In this document: positions 17,427 through 26,465 of the stretch, in pieces
Layout of the letters: each line of letters starts with the position of its first letter
How positions within the stretch are numbered: position 1 is the first letter of the stretch
Assembly (NCBI GenBank): GCA_047974375.1
Contig: JBKECF010000066.1
Span: forward strand, 1-59,075
DNA length: 59,075 bases
DNA from: JBKECF01 sp047974375
Lineage (GTDB): Bacteria > Bacillota > Clostridia > Lachnospirales > CAMZNU01
Direction: 5' to 3'
Notes under the pieces: model-generated
The model's database searches: none
Told to the model about the DNA's origin: nothing
Seen by the model: the letters and a program-made list of their open reading frames with translations, nothing else
Translations under genes and position numbers: made by a program

Positions 17427-19259
17427 ATGAAGAAAAAATTTAAACTTAGTAAGTTAATAGCTTTAACTTTAGCTGCGACCATATCCCTTGGCGCATGTGG
17501 AGGAACTGGAAGTACAAGCACAGCAGAAACGGAGCCAGCTCCAAGTGCTGATGCCGAGGCATCAGAAGAGGCTTCTGCAACGCCAGAGGAATTAGTACAA
17601 AAACTTGGCGAAGTAACAGAAACTGACATTGAAGGTGTATCTATTATTAATTTAGTAGACGAAACTAAGCCAAACCCAGCCAAAGATAGAAGTAACGCCA
17701 GCGACACAGTTGTAGTTGCTATATCCACATCAACACAAAATAGATTGTTGCCAGTATACTATGGTTCAAACTATGATAAAATGGCAACAGAGCTTATTTT
17801 TGGTACAGGTTTAATAAGCAATGACCATGCTGGAAACATTATTTTTGATGACTATGCTCAAGCAGAAAGTTACGCTTTATCTGATGATAAATTAACTTAT
17901 ACTTTTAAAATTAAAGAAGGTTTAGTTTGTTCCGATGGTACTCCAATAAATGCCTACGACGTTGAACATACATTTACAATGATGGCAGACCCATCCTATG
18001 ACGGTAGAAATGTTTCTGCTGTAGATAGATTAGTTGGTTATAAAGAATACAACCAAGGGGATGCAGAAAAAGTAGAAGGTATAAATGTAATAGATGATCA
18101 CACTATTTCTTTCACTTTTACAGAAGTATCTTACGATAATATTTTTAACTTTGGTGTTGGTACAATGTCTAAAGAGTTGTATCCAATGGCAAAAGGCGAA
18201 TTTGAAAAAGTAAAACAACAAATGAACGATTTATATTTTGTAGGTTCTGGACCTTATGTATTTAGCAAGCTAGAGCCAGACCAATATTTAGAATTTGATT
18301 ATAACGAAAACTTCCAAACGGAAAAAACTACAGATGTAAAGAAAATAATAATGGCATTTGCTAGTAAAGATACAATGTTTGACGAGTTTGGAAAAGGTAC
18401 ATATGACATACTTACACAAACTCCAGCAAATAACGATAACTTAGAAAGAATAAAAAGCTATGGTGTAGGTAATATAAGAAGTTACCCAGCAAATACATAC
18501 GGCTTTATGGCAATGAATTTAAAAGATCCTATTTTAGAAGATGTAAAAGTACGTCAGGCATTAACATATGGTTTTGACAGGCAAACTTTTGTAGATGCAT
18601 ATTATAATGGTTACGCAACAGTTTGTAACTCGCCAATATCTAGAGTATCTTGGGCTTATTCTCCAGTTCCAAATGAATATGAGTATTCTGTAGAAAAAGC
18701 AAATGCACTTTTAGATGAAGCTGGTTGGGTAATGGGCAGCAATGGTTATCGTTCTAAAGATGGTACAGAATTATCACTTAAATGGGATACTTACACAGAT
18801 AGTAAATACGTAGAGTTTTTAATTCCTATGTTAACTGAAAACTGGAAACAAATAGGTGTTAAAGTTGAAGCTAACTTAATGGACTTTAATGCAATGATAG
18901 AAAAAACTTTTGACAAGCAAGACTTCCAATTAACTAACCTTGCATGGGCATTAACTACAGACCCGAGTAGTTTGTTAACAACTTTTGGTAGCCAATACAA
19001 TAAGCCAGGTGACAACAACATGGGTAGCTACTCAAATGAAGTTTTTGACGAAAATGTTAAACTAGCAAATGCTTCCTTTGACCAAGATGAAAGAAAAGCA
19101 TTATACGCAAATGCTGTTAATGCAATAAATGAAGATGCGCCATATGTATTTATAAACCAAAGTAACGAATGGACGCTTGTAAATGATAGACTTAAAAACT
19201 TTAATTCATCTCCATTTGTTTTATGGCATACAGTAATTATGGATGTTGAGTTAGATTAA
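17427..19259 (+). CDS. oppA: Oligopeptide ABC transporter substrate-binding lipoprotein
   Basis: This 610-residue lipoprotein has signal and lipobox LAATISLGAC, then an acidic Ala/Ser/Glu linker. It is a family-5 solute-binding protein (SBP_bac_5) with features such as LTYTFKIKEGLVCSDGTPI, DVEHTFTMMADP and VRQALTYGFDRQTFVDAYY. It captures peptides outside the membrane for OppBCDF. The start follows AAGGTGG. A strong hairpin between it and oppB probably lowers downstream transcription, so the binding protein is made in excess. Opp-like proteins may also bind nickel or sugars. The full oppABCDF order favours peptides. Confidence 0.92.
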   Translation: MKKKFKLSKLIALTLAATISLGACGGTGSTSTAETEPAPSADAEASEEASATPEELVQKLGEVTETDIEGVSIINLVDETKPNPAKDRSNASDTVVVAISTSTQNRLLPVYYGSNYDKMATELIFGTGLISNDHAGNIIFDDYAQAESYALSDDKLTYTFKIKEGLVCSDGTPINAYDVEHTFTMMADPSYDGRNVSAVDRLVGYKEYNQGDAEKVEGINVIDDHTISFTFTEVSYDNIFNFGVGTMSKELYPMAKGEFEKVKQQMNDLYFVGSGPYVFSKLEPDQYLEFDYNENFQTEKTTDVKKIIMAFASKDTMFDEFGKGTYDILTQTPANNDNLERIKSYGVGNIRSYPANTYGFMAMNLKDPILEDVKVRQALTYGFDRQTFVDAYYNGYATVCNSPISRVSWAYSPVPNEYEYSVEKANALLDEAGWVMGSNGYRSKDGTELSLKWDTYTDSKYVEFLIPMLTENWKQIGVKVEANLMDFNAMIEKTFDKQDFQLTNLAWALTTDPSSLLTTFGSQYNKPGDNNMGSYSNEVFDENVKLANASFDQDERKALYANAVNAINEDAPYVFINQSNEWTLVNDRLKNFNSSPFVLWHTVIMDVELD

Positions 19260-19267
19260 ATTTATCT

Positions 19268-19290
19268 GGTCGTTTACTACGTAAACTGCT
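19268..19290 (-). repeat. Stand-alone GGTC hairpin module
   Basis: GGTCG is followed by GTTTAC (19272-19277), a 3-nt TAC loop, GTAAAC (19281-19286) and TGCT. It matches the inner hairpin of the large repeat in flanks and loop size, but the stem sequence differs on both sides in a compensatory way. CAACCAAATTAGAC downstream also resembles the large repeat, so this may be a reduced copy. It lies between oppA and its terminator-like hairpin. Confidence 0.65.
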
Positions 19291-19319
19291 GGATTATGCA
19301 ACCAAATTAGACAAAAAAA

Positions 19320-19353
19320 GGGTATGAGCGATTTTTTCGCAAATACCCTTTTT
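19320..19353 (+). terminator. Hairpin terminator or attenuator between oppA and oppB
   Basis: GGGTAT (19320-19325) pairs with ATACCC (19343-19348), an inner GCGA/TCGC stem closes a T-loop, and five T follow. An A-run precedes it, so it may also work on the other strand. It probably reduces read-through from oppA into oppB. Confidence 0.8.
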
Positions 19354-19379
19354 ATGCTAAGGTAAAAAAGGAGAAATAT

Positions 19380-20342
19380 ATGGCAAAGTTCATAATACGT
19401 AGAATATTACAAATGATACCTACATTGTTTATAATAACTATATTAATATTTACACTAATTAAACTAACCCCAGGGGACCCCATTGGCAGCGACTTAAACC
19501 CAAAAGCTACCGCAGAGCAAAAGGCAGCAGAAAGAGCAAGACTTGGGCTGGATAAACCAATCCCAGTTCAATATATTAATTGGCTTGGTAGAACAGTACA
19601 AGGGGATTTTGGTGAGTCCTATACCTATAAAAAACCAGTTGCATCAGTTATAAATGATTACATATGGAATACATTTTATTTAAATATTACTTCCTTTGTA
19701 TTTGCATTTTTAATAGCTGTGCCCCTAGGTGTTTTTGTAGCAGTAAGGCAACATAGTAAAACAGACACTTTTTTTAGTGTGTTGTCTATTGTGGGAATAT
19801 CCTTACCATCTTTTTTCTTTTCTCTATTATTAATATATGTTTTTGCGATTAAATTAAATTTATTTCCCATAGGGGGAATGTTGGAACCAGGTAGTACTAC
19901 TGCTGGTTTTGGACGTGTAATAGAAGTTTTACACCATATGTTTTTACCTGCATTAGTTGCCATTATAACTAGCTGTGCCTCTTTATTAAGATATTCCCGT
20001 ACGGCAGTTTTGGATGTATTAAAACAAGATTATGTTAGAACTGCACGTTCTAAAGGTTTATCTGAAAAAGTCGTTATATATAAACACGCCTTTAGAAATG
20101 CATTAATTCCAATAATTACAATTGCTGGCTTTTATATTGCATCTTTATTTTCTGGTGCTGTTATATTAGAAAGTGTATTTAACTGGCCAGGTATAGGACA
20201 AATATTTATGCAATCCATAACAAGTGCGGACTACAACGTAATGATGGCACTAATGACCATGTTTGCATTACTTACACTTTTAGGCAATTTATTGGCAGAT
20301 GTATTATACGCTTTAGCAGATCCACGTATTAAATTAGATTAG
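19380..20342 (+). CDS. oppB: Oligopeptide ABC transporter permease OppB
   Basis: This 320-residue permease has six membrane segments. The N-terminus MAKFIIRRILQMIPTLFIIT, the EAA loop around YVRTARSKGLSEKVVIYKHA, and GAVILESVFNWPGIGQ are typical of DppB/OppB. AAGGAG precedes the start. It pairs with OppC to form the membrane pore. Confidence 0.94.
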   Translation: MAKFIIRRILQMIPTLFIITILIFTLIKLTPGDPIGSDLNPKATAEQKAAERARLGLDKPIPVQYINWLGRTVQGDFGESYTYKKPVASVINDYIWNTFYLNITSFVFAFLIAVPLGVFVAVRQHSKTDTFFSVLSIVGISLPSFFFSLLLIYVFAIKLNLFPIGGMLEPGSTTAGFGRVIEVLHHMFLPALVAIITSCASLLRYSRTAVLDVLKQDYVRTARSKGLSEKVVIYKHAFRNALIPIITIAGFYIASLFSGAVILESVFNWPGIGQIFMQSITSADYNVMMALMTMFALLTLLGNLLADVLYALADPRIKLD

Positions 20343-20351
20343 GAGGGGAAA

Positions 20352-21254
20352 ATGAGTGCTATAAAGAAAACTAAAATAGACAAAATAGAAAGCCCAATGT
20401 CTATAATTAGAAGAAAATTTTTTAAATCTAAAATAGCTGTTATTGCTATGATAATTTTAAGTATATTAATATTAGCTGTTATATTTGCTCCATTTTTAAC
20501 TCCATATTCACCAGAGCAGTTAAATCCAGCAAATGCTAATAAGCCACCATCAGTGGAACATTTACTAGGTACGGACTACTTAGGTAGAGATTACTTAACA
20601 AGAGTTTTATACGGCGGTAGAATATCTTTACAAGTCGGACTATTTGCAGTCTGTATAACAGTTACTATAGGTACTTTAGTAGGTGGTGTAGCAGGGTATT
20701 ACGGTGGTAAAATAGATACAATATTAATGAGAATTGCAGAAATATTTTTGTCCCTGCCATTTTTCCCTTTAGCAATTACAATTTCTGCTGTAGTAGGAAC
20801 AAGATTACCTGGTGAATACAAAATGTATATAACTATGATGGTAATAGGTTTACTTGGTTGGCCATCTTTATCACGTATAATACGTGGGCAAATTTTATCT
20901 TTGCGTGAACAAGAATTTATGCAAGCGGCAACAGCCTTAGGCTTATCAGACAGAAAAAAGATATTTAAACATTTAATACCAAATGTTTTTGGCTATATAA
21001 TAGTTTCGGCCACTTTAGGAATTGCCTCTGCAATTTTAACAGAATCAGCTTTATCTTACTTAGGTTTAGGAGTAGTGCCACCAACAGCAACATGGGGAAA
21101 TATGATTTCTATAGCCAACGACTCCTATATATTAATGAACAGACCATGGCTCTGGATACCTCCAGGTTTATGCATATTTTTAACGGTAATGTGTGTAAAT
21201 ATAATTGGCGATGCCTTGAGAGATGCCATCGACCCAAAATCTAAGGAGGTGTAA
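20352..21254 (+). CDS. oppC: Oligopeptide ABC transporter permease OppC
   Basis: This 300-residue DppC/OppC permease starts 10 bp after oppB with an AGGAGGGG site. It shows the N-terminal OppC segment (RRKFFKSKIAVIAMIILS), HLLGTDYLGRDYLTRVLYGG, the EAA loop EFMQAATALGLSDRKKIFKH, and the end GDALRDAIDPK. It completes the pore with OppB. Confidence 0.94.
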   Translation: MSAIKKTKIDKIESPMSIIRRKFFKSKIAVIAMIILSILILAVIFAPFLTPYSPEQLNPANANKPPSVEHLLGTDYLGRDYLTRVLYGGRISLQVGLFAVCITVTIGTLVGGVAGYYGGKIDTILMRIAEIFLSLPFFPLAITISAVVGTRLPGEYKMYITMMVIGLLGWPSLSRIIRGQILSLREQEFMQAATALGLSDRKKIFKHLIPNVFGYIIVSATLGIASAILTESALSYLGLGVVPPTATWGNMISIANDSYILMNRPWLWIPPGLCIFLTVMCVNIIGDALRDAIDPKSKEV

Positions 21255-21256
21255 TT

Positions 21257-22237
21257 ATGAGCGAGAACGAAATAATATTAGAAGTAAAAAATTTGCAAAC
21301 TTATTTCCACACTCCAAGAGGAGTTGTTCGTGCTGTAGATGGTGTTAGCTTTAATGCAACTTCAGGAAAAACCATGTGTATAGTTGGGGAGTCTGGTTGT
21401 GGTAAAAGTATTACATCTATGTCTATAATGCGACTTTTGTCCCACCCAGGAAAAATAGAAGGTGGAGAAATTTTATATGATAATAAAGATTTAGCGAAAA
21501 TTGACGCGAAAGATATGTTGAGTATACGTGGAAATGATATTGCCATGATTTTTCAAGAACCAATGACGTCTTTAAACCCTGTTTTTAAAATAGGTGACCA
21601 AATAGCTGAAAGTCTAATGCTTCATAAGCAAATGACAAAGGTAGAAGCTTACAATAAAGCTGTAGAAATTTTAGAAATGGTGCGTATACCAAGGGCAAAA
21701 GAAGTTATAAATGAATATCCTCATCAATTATCTGGAGGCATGAGACAAAGAGTTATGATAGCCATAGCCCTTTGCTGTGACCCAAAAATTCTTATTGCTG
21801 ACGAGCCAACAACAGCCTTGGACGTTACTATTCAAGCTCAAATACTAGAATTAATGAACGACTTAAAGAAAAATTTTAACACAGCCATTATTTTTATTAC
21901 TCATGACCTAGGAGTTGTTGCAGAGATGGCAGACGATGTGACGGTTATGTATGCAGGCCGTGTAATTGAACAAACATCATGTTTAGAATTATTTGCAAAC
22001 CCTAAACACCCATACACTATAGGTTTATTAAAGTCTAAGCCTTCCTTAAATGAGGAAAGAGAAAGACTAGACACCATAGAAGGTAGTGTGCCAAATCCTG
22101 CCTTCTTACCAGAAGGGTGTTATTTCGCTCCAAGATGTAAATATGCCACAGAAAAATGTAGAAAAGAATATCCAGATACACGAGATTTAGGCGACGGGCA
22201 TTTAGTAAGTTGTTTCTATGCATTTGGTGAGGTATAA
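21257..22237 (+). CDS. oppD: Oligopeptide ABC transporter ATPase OppD
   Basis: This 326-residue ATPase has Walker A GESGCGKS, Q-loop MIFQEPMTSLNP, signature LSGGMRQRVMIAIAL, Walker B ILIADEPTTALD and the switch His in THDLGVV. The C-terminal oligo_HPY extension carries the cysteines of CYFAPRCKYATEKC. That is the Cys-rich region which binds an iron-sulfur cluster in some OppD/OppF proteins. An AAGGAGGTG site precedes the start, two bases after oppC. Confidence 0.94.
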   Translation: MSENEIILEVKNLQTYFHTPRGVVRAVDGVSFNATSGKTMCIVGESGCGKSITSMSIMRLLSHPGKIEGGEILYDNKDLAKIDAKDMLSIRGNDIAMIFQEPMTSLNPVFKIGDQIAESLMLHKQMTKVEAYNKAVEILEMVRIPRAKEVINEYPHQLSGGMRQRVMIAIALCCDPKILIADEPTTALDVTIQAQILELMNDLKKNFNTAIIFITHDLGVVAEMADDVTVMYAGRVIEQTSCLELFANPKHPYTIGLLKSKPSLNEERERLDTIEGSVPNPAFLPEGCYFAPRCKYATEKCRKEYPDTRDLGDGHLVSCFYAFGEV

Positions 22238-22238
22238 T

Positions 22239-23210
22239 ATGGAAAATAAAAATATATTAGAAGTTAAGAATTTAAAAAAGTACTTTCCCATATACGATGG
22301 TATAATTAGGCGTCATGTAGGTGATGTTAAAGCCGTAGATGGAGTTTCTCTTGATATTGAAAAAGGGACAACATTCTCCCTAGTTGGGGAATCAGGTTGT
22401 GGTAAATCCACAACAGGCCGAGCTATAATAAGGCTTTTAGAGGCTACAAGCGGGGAAGTTTTTTATAAAGGTAAAGATATTTTATTAAGTTCAAAAAGTG
22501 AAATGACTGAACTTAGGAAGGAAATGCAAATTGTATTTCAAGATCCCTATAGTTCTTTAAATCCACGTATGACTATTTCCGATACAGTTGGGGAGGCTTT
22601 AGTTCATCACGGTTTATACAATAAAGGTGAAGAGTTAAATGAATACATTGCCGACACCATAGAAATGTGTGGTTTAGAACGATATTTTTGTAATAGGTTT
22701 CCTCATGAATTTTCTGGTGGCCAACGTCAAAGAGTTGGTATTGCTAGGGCTTTGGCTCTTAAACCGTCCTTTGTAGTAGCTGACGAACCTGTATCTGCCC
22801 TAGATGTATCTATACAAGCACAAATAATAAATTTGCTTATGAATTTACAAGAAAAATTTGGATTATCCTATTTATTTATTTCCCATGACTTGTCTGTTGT
22901 AAAATATATAAGTGATGCCATAGGCGTTATGTATTTAGGGAATATAGTGGAAACAGGAAAAAAAGAAGATATTTACAAGTCGTCTTTACACCCGTACACG
23001 CAGTCTTTGTTTTCAGCAATTCCTATTGCCGACCCAAGGCAAAAAACTAAAAAAATACTTTTACAAGGTGACATACCAAGTCCAGCTAACCCACCATCTG
23101 GTTGTAAGTTCCATACAAGATGTATGTACGCTAAGTCTCAGTGCAAGGAAGTATGCCCAGAGCTTAAGGACATGGGAAATGGACATAAAGTTGCTTGTCA
23201 TTTGGTCTAG
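22239..23210 (+). CDS. oppF: Oligopeptide ABC transporter ATPase OppF
   Basis: This 323-residue ATPase has GESGCGKS, QDPYSSLNPRMT, signature FSGGQRQRVGIARALAL, FVVADEPVSALDVS and SHDLSVV, and ends with the Cys-containing oligo_HPY tail CKFHTRCMYAKSQCKEVCPE. The ATG at 22239 is chosen because GGTGAGG lies just upstream, inside the end of oppD. A longer frame starts within oppD. The stop TAG lies within the first copy of a 27-bp direct repeat. It forms the ATPase dimer with OppD. Confidence 0.93.
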   Translation: MENKNILEVKNLKKYFPIYDGIIRRHVGDVKAVDGVSLDIEKGTTFSLVGESGCGKSTTGRAIIRLLEATSGEVFYKGKDILLSSKSEMTELRKEMQIVFQDPYSSLNPRMTISDTVGEALVHHGLYNKGEELNEYIADTIEMCGLERYFCNRFPHEFSGGQRQRVGIARALALKPSFVVADEPVSALDVSIQAQIINLLMNLQEKFGLSYLFISHDLSVVKYISDAIGVMYLGNIVETGKKEDIYKSSLHPYTQSLFSAIPIADPRQKTKKILLQGDIPSPANPPSGCKFHTRCMYAKSQCKEVCPELKDMGNGHKVACHLV

Positions 23211-23345
23211 CAAATAAAAATATAAGAGTTTGGAGGATGTAATGAAATTACAGCCGTAAGAGCTACAAGGTAGCGAAAACTCTATATTTTTACGGTTTTG
23301 CCCGACAGGGTAAAACGCCTAGCAAATAAAAATATAAGAGTTTGG
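23207..23345 (+). repeat. Pair of 27-bp direct repeats around a complementary arm
   Basis: The same 27 bp, beginning CTAGCAAATAAAAATATAAG, occur at 23207-23233 and 23319-23345. Between them, AAACTCTATATTTTT at 23277-23291 is complementary to the AAAAATATA-AGAGTTT part of either copy (23216-23231, 23328-23343). The middle arm can therefore pair upstream or downstream, but not both. A nested GGTTTTGCCC-GACA-GGGTAAAAC hairpin lies in the second loop. In the first loop GGAGG precedes a five-codon frame (MKLQP) at about 23242-23259. Confidence 0.7.
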
Positions 23346-23374
23346 GGTAAAATCCTTTATTTTATTAGGTGAAT

Positions 23375-23587
23375 ATGAAAATTTTAAAAAATAATAAAGA
23401 AGATGACCATTGCGATGAAGGTTATAATGAAGAATTTAATGGAATCTATGATGATGAAACAAAATTGGGTTTTAGCGATATATTAGCAATGTTTATTGCT
23501 TTAATACAGCTTATATTACCTATATTGTTATTGATTGTTCTAGTTTATTTTTTAGCTATTTTATTTATTACATCGGTTTGGTTGTAG
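23375..23587 (+). CDS. Small acidic single-span membrane protein, unknown
   Basis: This 70-residue protein has a charged, acidic N-terminal half (NNKEDDHCDEGYNEEF) and one long hydrophobic segment at about residues 35-68. The ATG at 23375 follows AGGTGA. A GTG two codons earlier is less likely. A hairpin terminator follows at once, so it is a single-gene unit or the last product of the opp transcript, behind the alternative-hairpin region. I do not recognise a family. An accessory membrane peptide is possible but not shown. Confidence 0.6.
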   Translation: MKILKNNKEDDHCDEGYNEEFNGIYDDETKLGFSDILAMFIALIQLILPILLLIVLVYFLAILFITSVWL

Positions 23588-23591
23588 ATGG

Positions 23592-23628
23592 AAATCGTTC
23601 AATGGTGATACCTTGGACGATTTTTTTT
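23592..23628 (+). terminator. Intrinsic terminator after the small membrane protein
   Basis: AAATCGTTC (23592-23600) pairs with GGACGATTT (23615-23623, one G-T pair), with an inner GGT/ACC stem and a run of eight T ending at 23628. Confidence 0.75.
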
Positions 23629-23646
23629 GAGCTTATAAATTTACAA

Positions 23647-23675
23647 TTGCAGTTGTTATTTTAGTAAAGTATAAT
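23647..23675 (+). promoter_or_regulatory. Sigma-A promoter of the channel gene
   Basis: TTGCAG (23647-23652) and TATAAT (23670-23675) are 17 bp apart, just after a terminator and 45 bp before the start codon. The channel gene therefore has its own promoter. Confidence 0.75.
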
Positions 23676-23720
23676 CTAGAGGAAAACTAAAATAAACTCC
23701 ATAATAAATGAGGTAATTTA

Positions 23721-25745
23721 TTGAATAGAATAATTGATTTTACAGACACGGCACGGGAACGTGTGCATATAATTGATATAATAGATGTGAGAGAAAAAGA
23801 AAATAAAGTATATGTAAAGGCAATTGCAAAAACCATTACACAGAACAAAGAAGAAGAATTCACTCTTATATATAATAAATATACAGGTGGAACTATAGTA
23901 GAAAATACCTATATAGAAAATGAAAGAAATTTAAAAGGCGAAAAATATATTAACTGCTTATTTTACAATGAATTTTCATCTATATTAACAAAGGCAAATA
24001 ACTTTTCTTATTCTAATTTTATGGGAAATGAATTTAATTTCAATGGCGTGGAAAGTGATTTTTCCTATACTAATTTTCTTAGTAAGAAAAATACTTTTTC
24101 TAATGGTAGTGGGAATTTTTTTAAGAGCCATTTAAGTGGAAGTTTTAGCTTTATGGATTTTTCACTATCTATGGAAAAGTCAGATGTAGTAAAGAGTAAT
24201 TTAAAAGTTTCAACAAAGGAAAATAATATTTCTATTTTATTTAATGGAACGAATTTTTTTAATAGCCAATTAGATTTTAAGAATATTTCCATAGTTGCTG
24301 ACCGAACAAATGAAGATGGAATTAATTTTTATGGCTGCACCTTTAATAGGTGTAAATATAAAGTTAATGATTGTTATTTCGAGAATATGCACCATCCCAT
24401 ATTAACTATAGAGCGAAGTTTTTTTGAAAAAACCACTTTTGATATTTCTCATAATAAATTTATTAATTGTCGTATGCATTTTAGATATATAACTTTTTTG
24501 AACTGTACCAATGAAATGGCAAATTTAGACTGTAAACACACAAGTATAGAGTATTCCCATTGTGTATATAGGGACACAGATGTAACTTTTATTGACATTA
24601 CAGACTTCGGAGTTTTTGTATTGAACAAAATAAATTTTATTGGTGGGAATTTCACTATGACTTTAGTGGAAAGTGTTGAATGTAATGTTGTGTTCCAACG
24701 CAGCGAATACAATTGCGGTTTTATTATAAATAGATGTAATTTTTTTGCTAACTTTAAAAGTTGTGATTTTAATAAAAGTATGGCCATTACAGATAATTTT
24801 ATGAAATATATGCATTTCGAAAAATGTAAATTTTTTAGCATAGTGAATATTGATAATGAAGATACTAAAAATCTCTTTTTAGACGATTGTATTATTAATA
24901 ATGTTTTTAATATAAAGCAAATCAAGTCTAAGGAAAAGGCTGAGTATATGGAGTATGAAAATTTATCTTTCCATAAAACTATTTGTCTAGGTAGAATAGA
25001 GTTAGATTATAAAAAAAATAATGTTTACAAAGCTATGGTTAGTAATTTTAATGCCTTAACTTCTATGGCAGAAAGTAAAAACCATGAGTTATCCTACGAT
25101 TTAGTAGAGCAACTTCGAATGCTAAAAGAAAATTTTAATAATGTTGGTAGATATGACGACGAGGATAGGGCTTTTCTAGATTTTAGAAAACATTCTATAG
25201 AAAACCTAAAAAAAGAAACAGATTACAAAGACCCAAAATATAGATTTAATCGTGATATTAACATGAATATTTTTCAAAAATTGCTGGAGCTTTTTTTGGT
25301 ACCCCTGTCTTATTTGTATACTTTAGGTGGAATATTAATTAAAAATAAAAATAATAAAGATAATCTAAGGAAAAGTTTAAATTTATTTAGCCTAACATTT
25401 TTAATGGATATAGGAAGTTTTGCCACGGACCCTTTTAAAATAGCAAAAACCATTATATCTACACAGGTTTTTTTTATTGTTTCCTACGGTTTGCTTTTTG
25501 GGGCTTATAGAATAGGATACGAGGCTGTGGATTTATTAGATGTATTAAGAATTCCTTTGAAAGCAACTTATTTTAGCTTGATTACTTTTTTTACTGTTGG
25601 TTTCGGTGATATCTCTCAAAGTTTATTTAATGAATCCGTGCCTATAAAGTACTTTGTGGCTTTTTTGTCTTCTATTGAGGCCTTTTTTGGAGTGTTTTTA
25701 ATGGGATATTTTTCTGTTTCTATTGTTCGTAAGACTTTAAGGTAG
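23721..25745 (+). CDS. Pentapeptide-repeat-like protein fused to a K+ channel pore
   Basis: This 674-residue protein starts at a TTG that follows GAGGTAA. Residues from about 95 to 400 hold degenerate A(N/D)LxF-like repeats (FSYSNFMGNEFNF, FSYTNFLSKKNTF and CTFNRCKYKVNDCYF), which suggest a right-handed beta-helix. A helical region follows near 440-520. The last 110 residues form two membrane segments around a pore loop with selectivity filter TVGFGD (SLITFFTVGFGDIS), the K+ channel signature (Ion_trans_2). The protein is probably an inner-membrane K+ channel gated or scaffolded by the cytoplasmic beta-helix. The ligand is unknown. No RCK/TrkA domain is present. It is a single-gene unit between its own promoter and terminator. 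Confidence 0.85.
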   Translation: MNRIIDFTDTARERVHIIDIIDVREKENKVYVKAIAKTITQNKEEEFTLIYNKYTGGTIVENTYIENERNLKGEKYINCLFYNEFSSILTKANNFSYSNFMGNEFNFNGVESDFSYTNFLSKKNTFSNGSGNFFKSHLSGSFSFMDFSLSMEKSDVVKSNLKVSTKENNISILFNGTNFFNSQLDFKNISIVADRTNEDGINFYGCTFNRCKYKVNDCYFENMHHPILTIERSFFEKTTFDISHNKFINCRMHFRYITFLNCTNEMANLDCKHTSIEYSHCVYRDTDVTFIDITDFGVFVLNKINFIGGNFTMTLVESVECNVVFQRSEYNCGFIINRCNFFANFKSCDFNKSMAITDNFMKYMHFEKCKFFSIVNIDNEDTKNLFLDDCIINNVFNIKQIKSKEKAEYMEYENLSFHKTICLGRIELDYKKNNVYKAMVSNFNALTSMAESKNHELSYDLVEQLRMLKENFNNVGRYDDEDRAFLDFRKHSIENLKKETDYKDPKYRFNRDINMNIFQKLLELFLVPLSYLYTLGGILIKNKNNKDNLRKSLNLFSLTFLMDIGSFATDPFKIAKTIISTQVFFIVSYGLLFGAYRIGYEAVDLLDVLRIPLKATYFSLITFFTVGFGDISQSLFNESVPIKYFVAFLSSIEAFFGVFLMGYFSVSIVRKTLR

Positions 25746-25748
25746 TAA

Positions 25749-25796
25749 AGGGGTGTAAATGGGCGACTATCGTCAAATTTACACCCCTAATTTTAT
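25749..25796 (+). terminator. Intrinsic terminator after the channel gene
   Basis: AGGGGTGTAAAT (25749-25760) pairs with ATTTACACCCCT (25777-25788), a 12-bp perfect stem followed by a T-rich tract. It faces the convergent thiT gene. Confidence 0.85.
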
Positions 25797-25824
25797 TTTC
25801 ATGCATTTTTTTAAGTTTACGACA

Positions 25825-25858
25825 TTGGTCGAGCAGTAAAGCAAGGCTTTGCGACCAA
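25825..25858 (-). repeat. Stand-alone GGTC hairpin module
   Basis: On the minus strand TTGGTCG is followed by CAAAGC, a CTT loop, GCTTTA, CTGCTCGACCAA. The outer TTGGTCG and CGACCAA arms also pair, so the whole 34 bp folds. It sits between the channel terminator and the end of thiT. Confidence 0.65.
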
Positions 25859-25883
25859 GGTTTTTTTTCCCCTACAGCTCCTT

Positions 25884-26447
25884 CTATATATTTGGTACAT
25901 CAACTAAATTCATATCCGAAAACCTAGACATAACCTTATACAAAGTAGTTCTAAAAATAGGAATTCTAAGTACAACTAAAGTAAGAATCAGTTCTGGAAT
26001 AATGTAAGTACTATTGTACACAATAGAATAAAGAGCAACGGGCATACCTTCGGGAGCGTAGTCACCATAAAAAACTATTCCAGCTAAAAAAACAAAAAAC
26101 AATCTTGCAAGCATACTAATAACACACACAATTTCTAATGAAAACTTACTTTTTTTTCTATAAACAAAAGCCCCGAAGCCCAATGCCGAAAAAGCAAAGA
26201 TATAGTCTAAGCAAAATTGAGGTATAGTGAGGAAGTACCCTCCCATAGCAAACTGAATTAGACCGTAAATAAACCCACTTAAAAGCCCAAGTTTTGGGTC
26301 TAGGAAGTAACCTATTATTACGATAAAGAACATACTCAAAAATGTAATGCTCCCGCCTTGGGGAAGTTTAATGGGTGAAAAAGATAGTACTGTGGACAAA
26401 GCAATAAGCAAAGCCATTAAAGTAAGTTTTTTTGTTGTGATTTTCAT
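25884..26447 (-). CDS. thiT: Energy-coupled thiamine transporter S component ThiT
   Basis: This 187-residue membrane protein has six predicted segments. SFSPIKLPQGGSITFLSMFF and a GFIYGLIQFAMGG stretch match ThiT, the thiamine-binding S component of group II ECF transporters. It needs a shared EcfAAT module that is not in this window. AGGAGGA precedes the start. A TPP riboswitch and terminator upstream confirm the thiamine link and imply repression when thiamine pyrophosphate is abundant. Confidence 0.93.
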   Translation of the reverse strand: MKITTKKLTLMALLIALSTVLSFSPIKLPQGGSITFLSMFFIVIIGYFLDPKLGLLSGFIYGLIQFAMGGYFLTIPQFCLDYIFAFSALGFGAFVYRKKSKFSLEIVCVISMLARLFFVFLAGIVFYGDYAPEGMPVALYSIVYNSTYIIPELILTLVVLRIPIFRTTLYKVMSRFSDMNLVDVPNI

Positions 26448-26465
26448 AATTTTCCTCCTAATTTA

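Noticed and set aside
23242..23259. Five-codon leader peptide MKLQP after GGAGG
   Set aside because: The frame is too short to support as a gene. It is only mentioned as part of the alternative-hairpin region.
23207..23345. CRISPR-like repeat pair
   Set aside because: There are only two direct repeats with a 85-bp structured spacer, no further units and no cas genes.
24449..24925. 158-codon frame antisense to the pentapeptide-channel gene
   Set aside because: It is a shadow of repetitive coding sequence with low-complexity composition.
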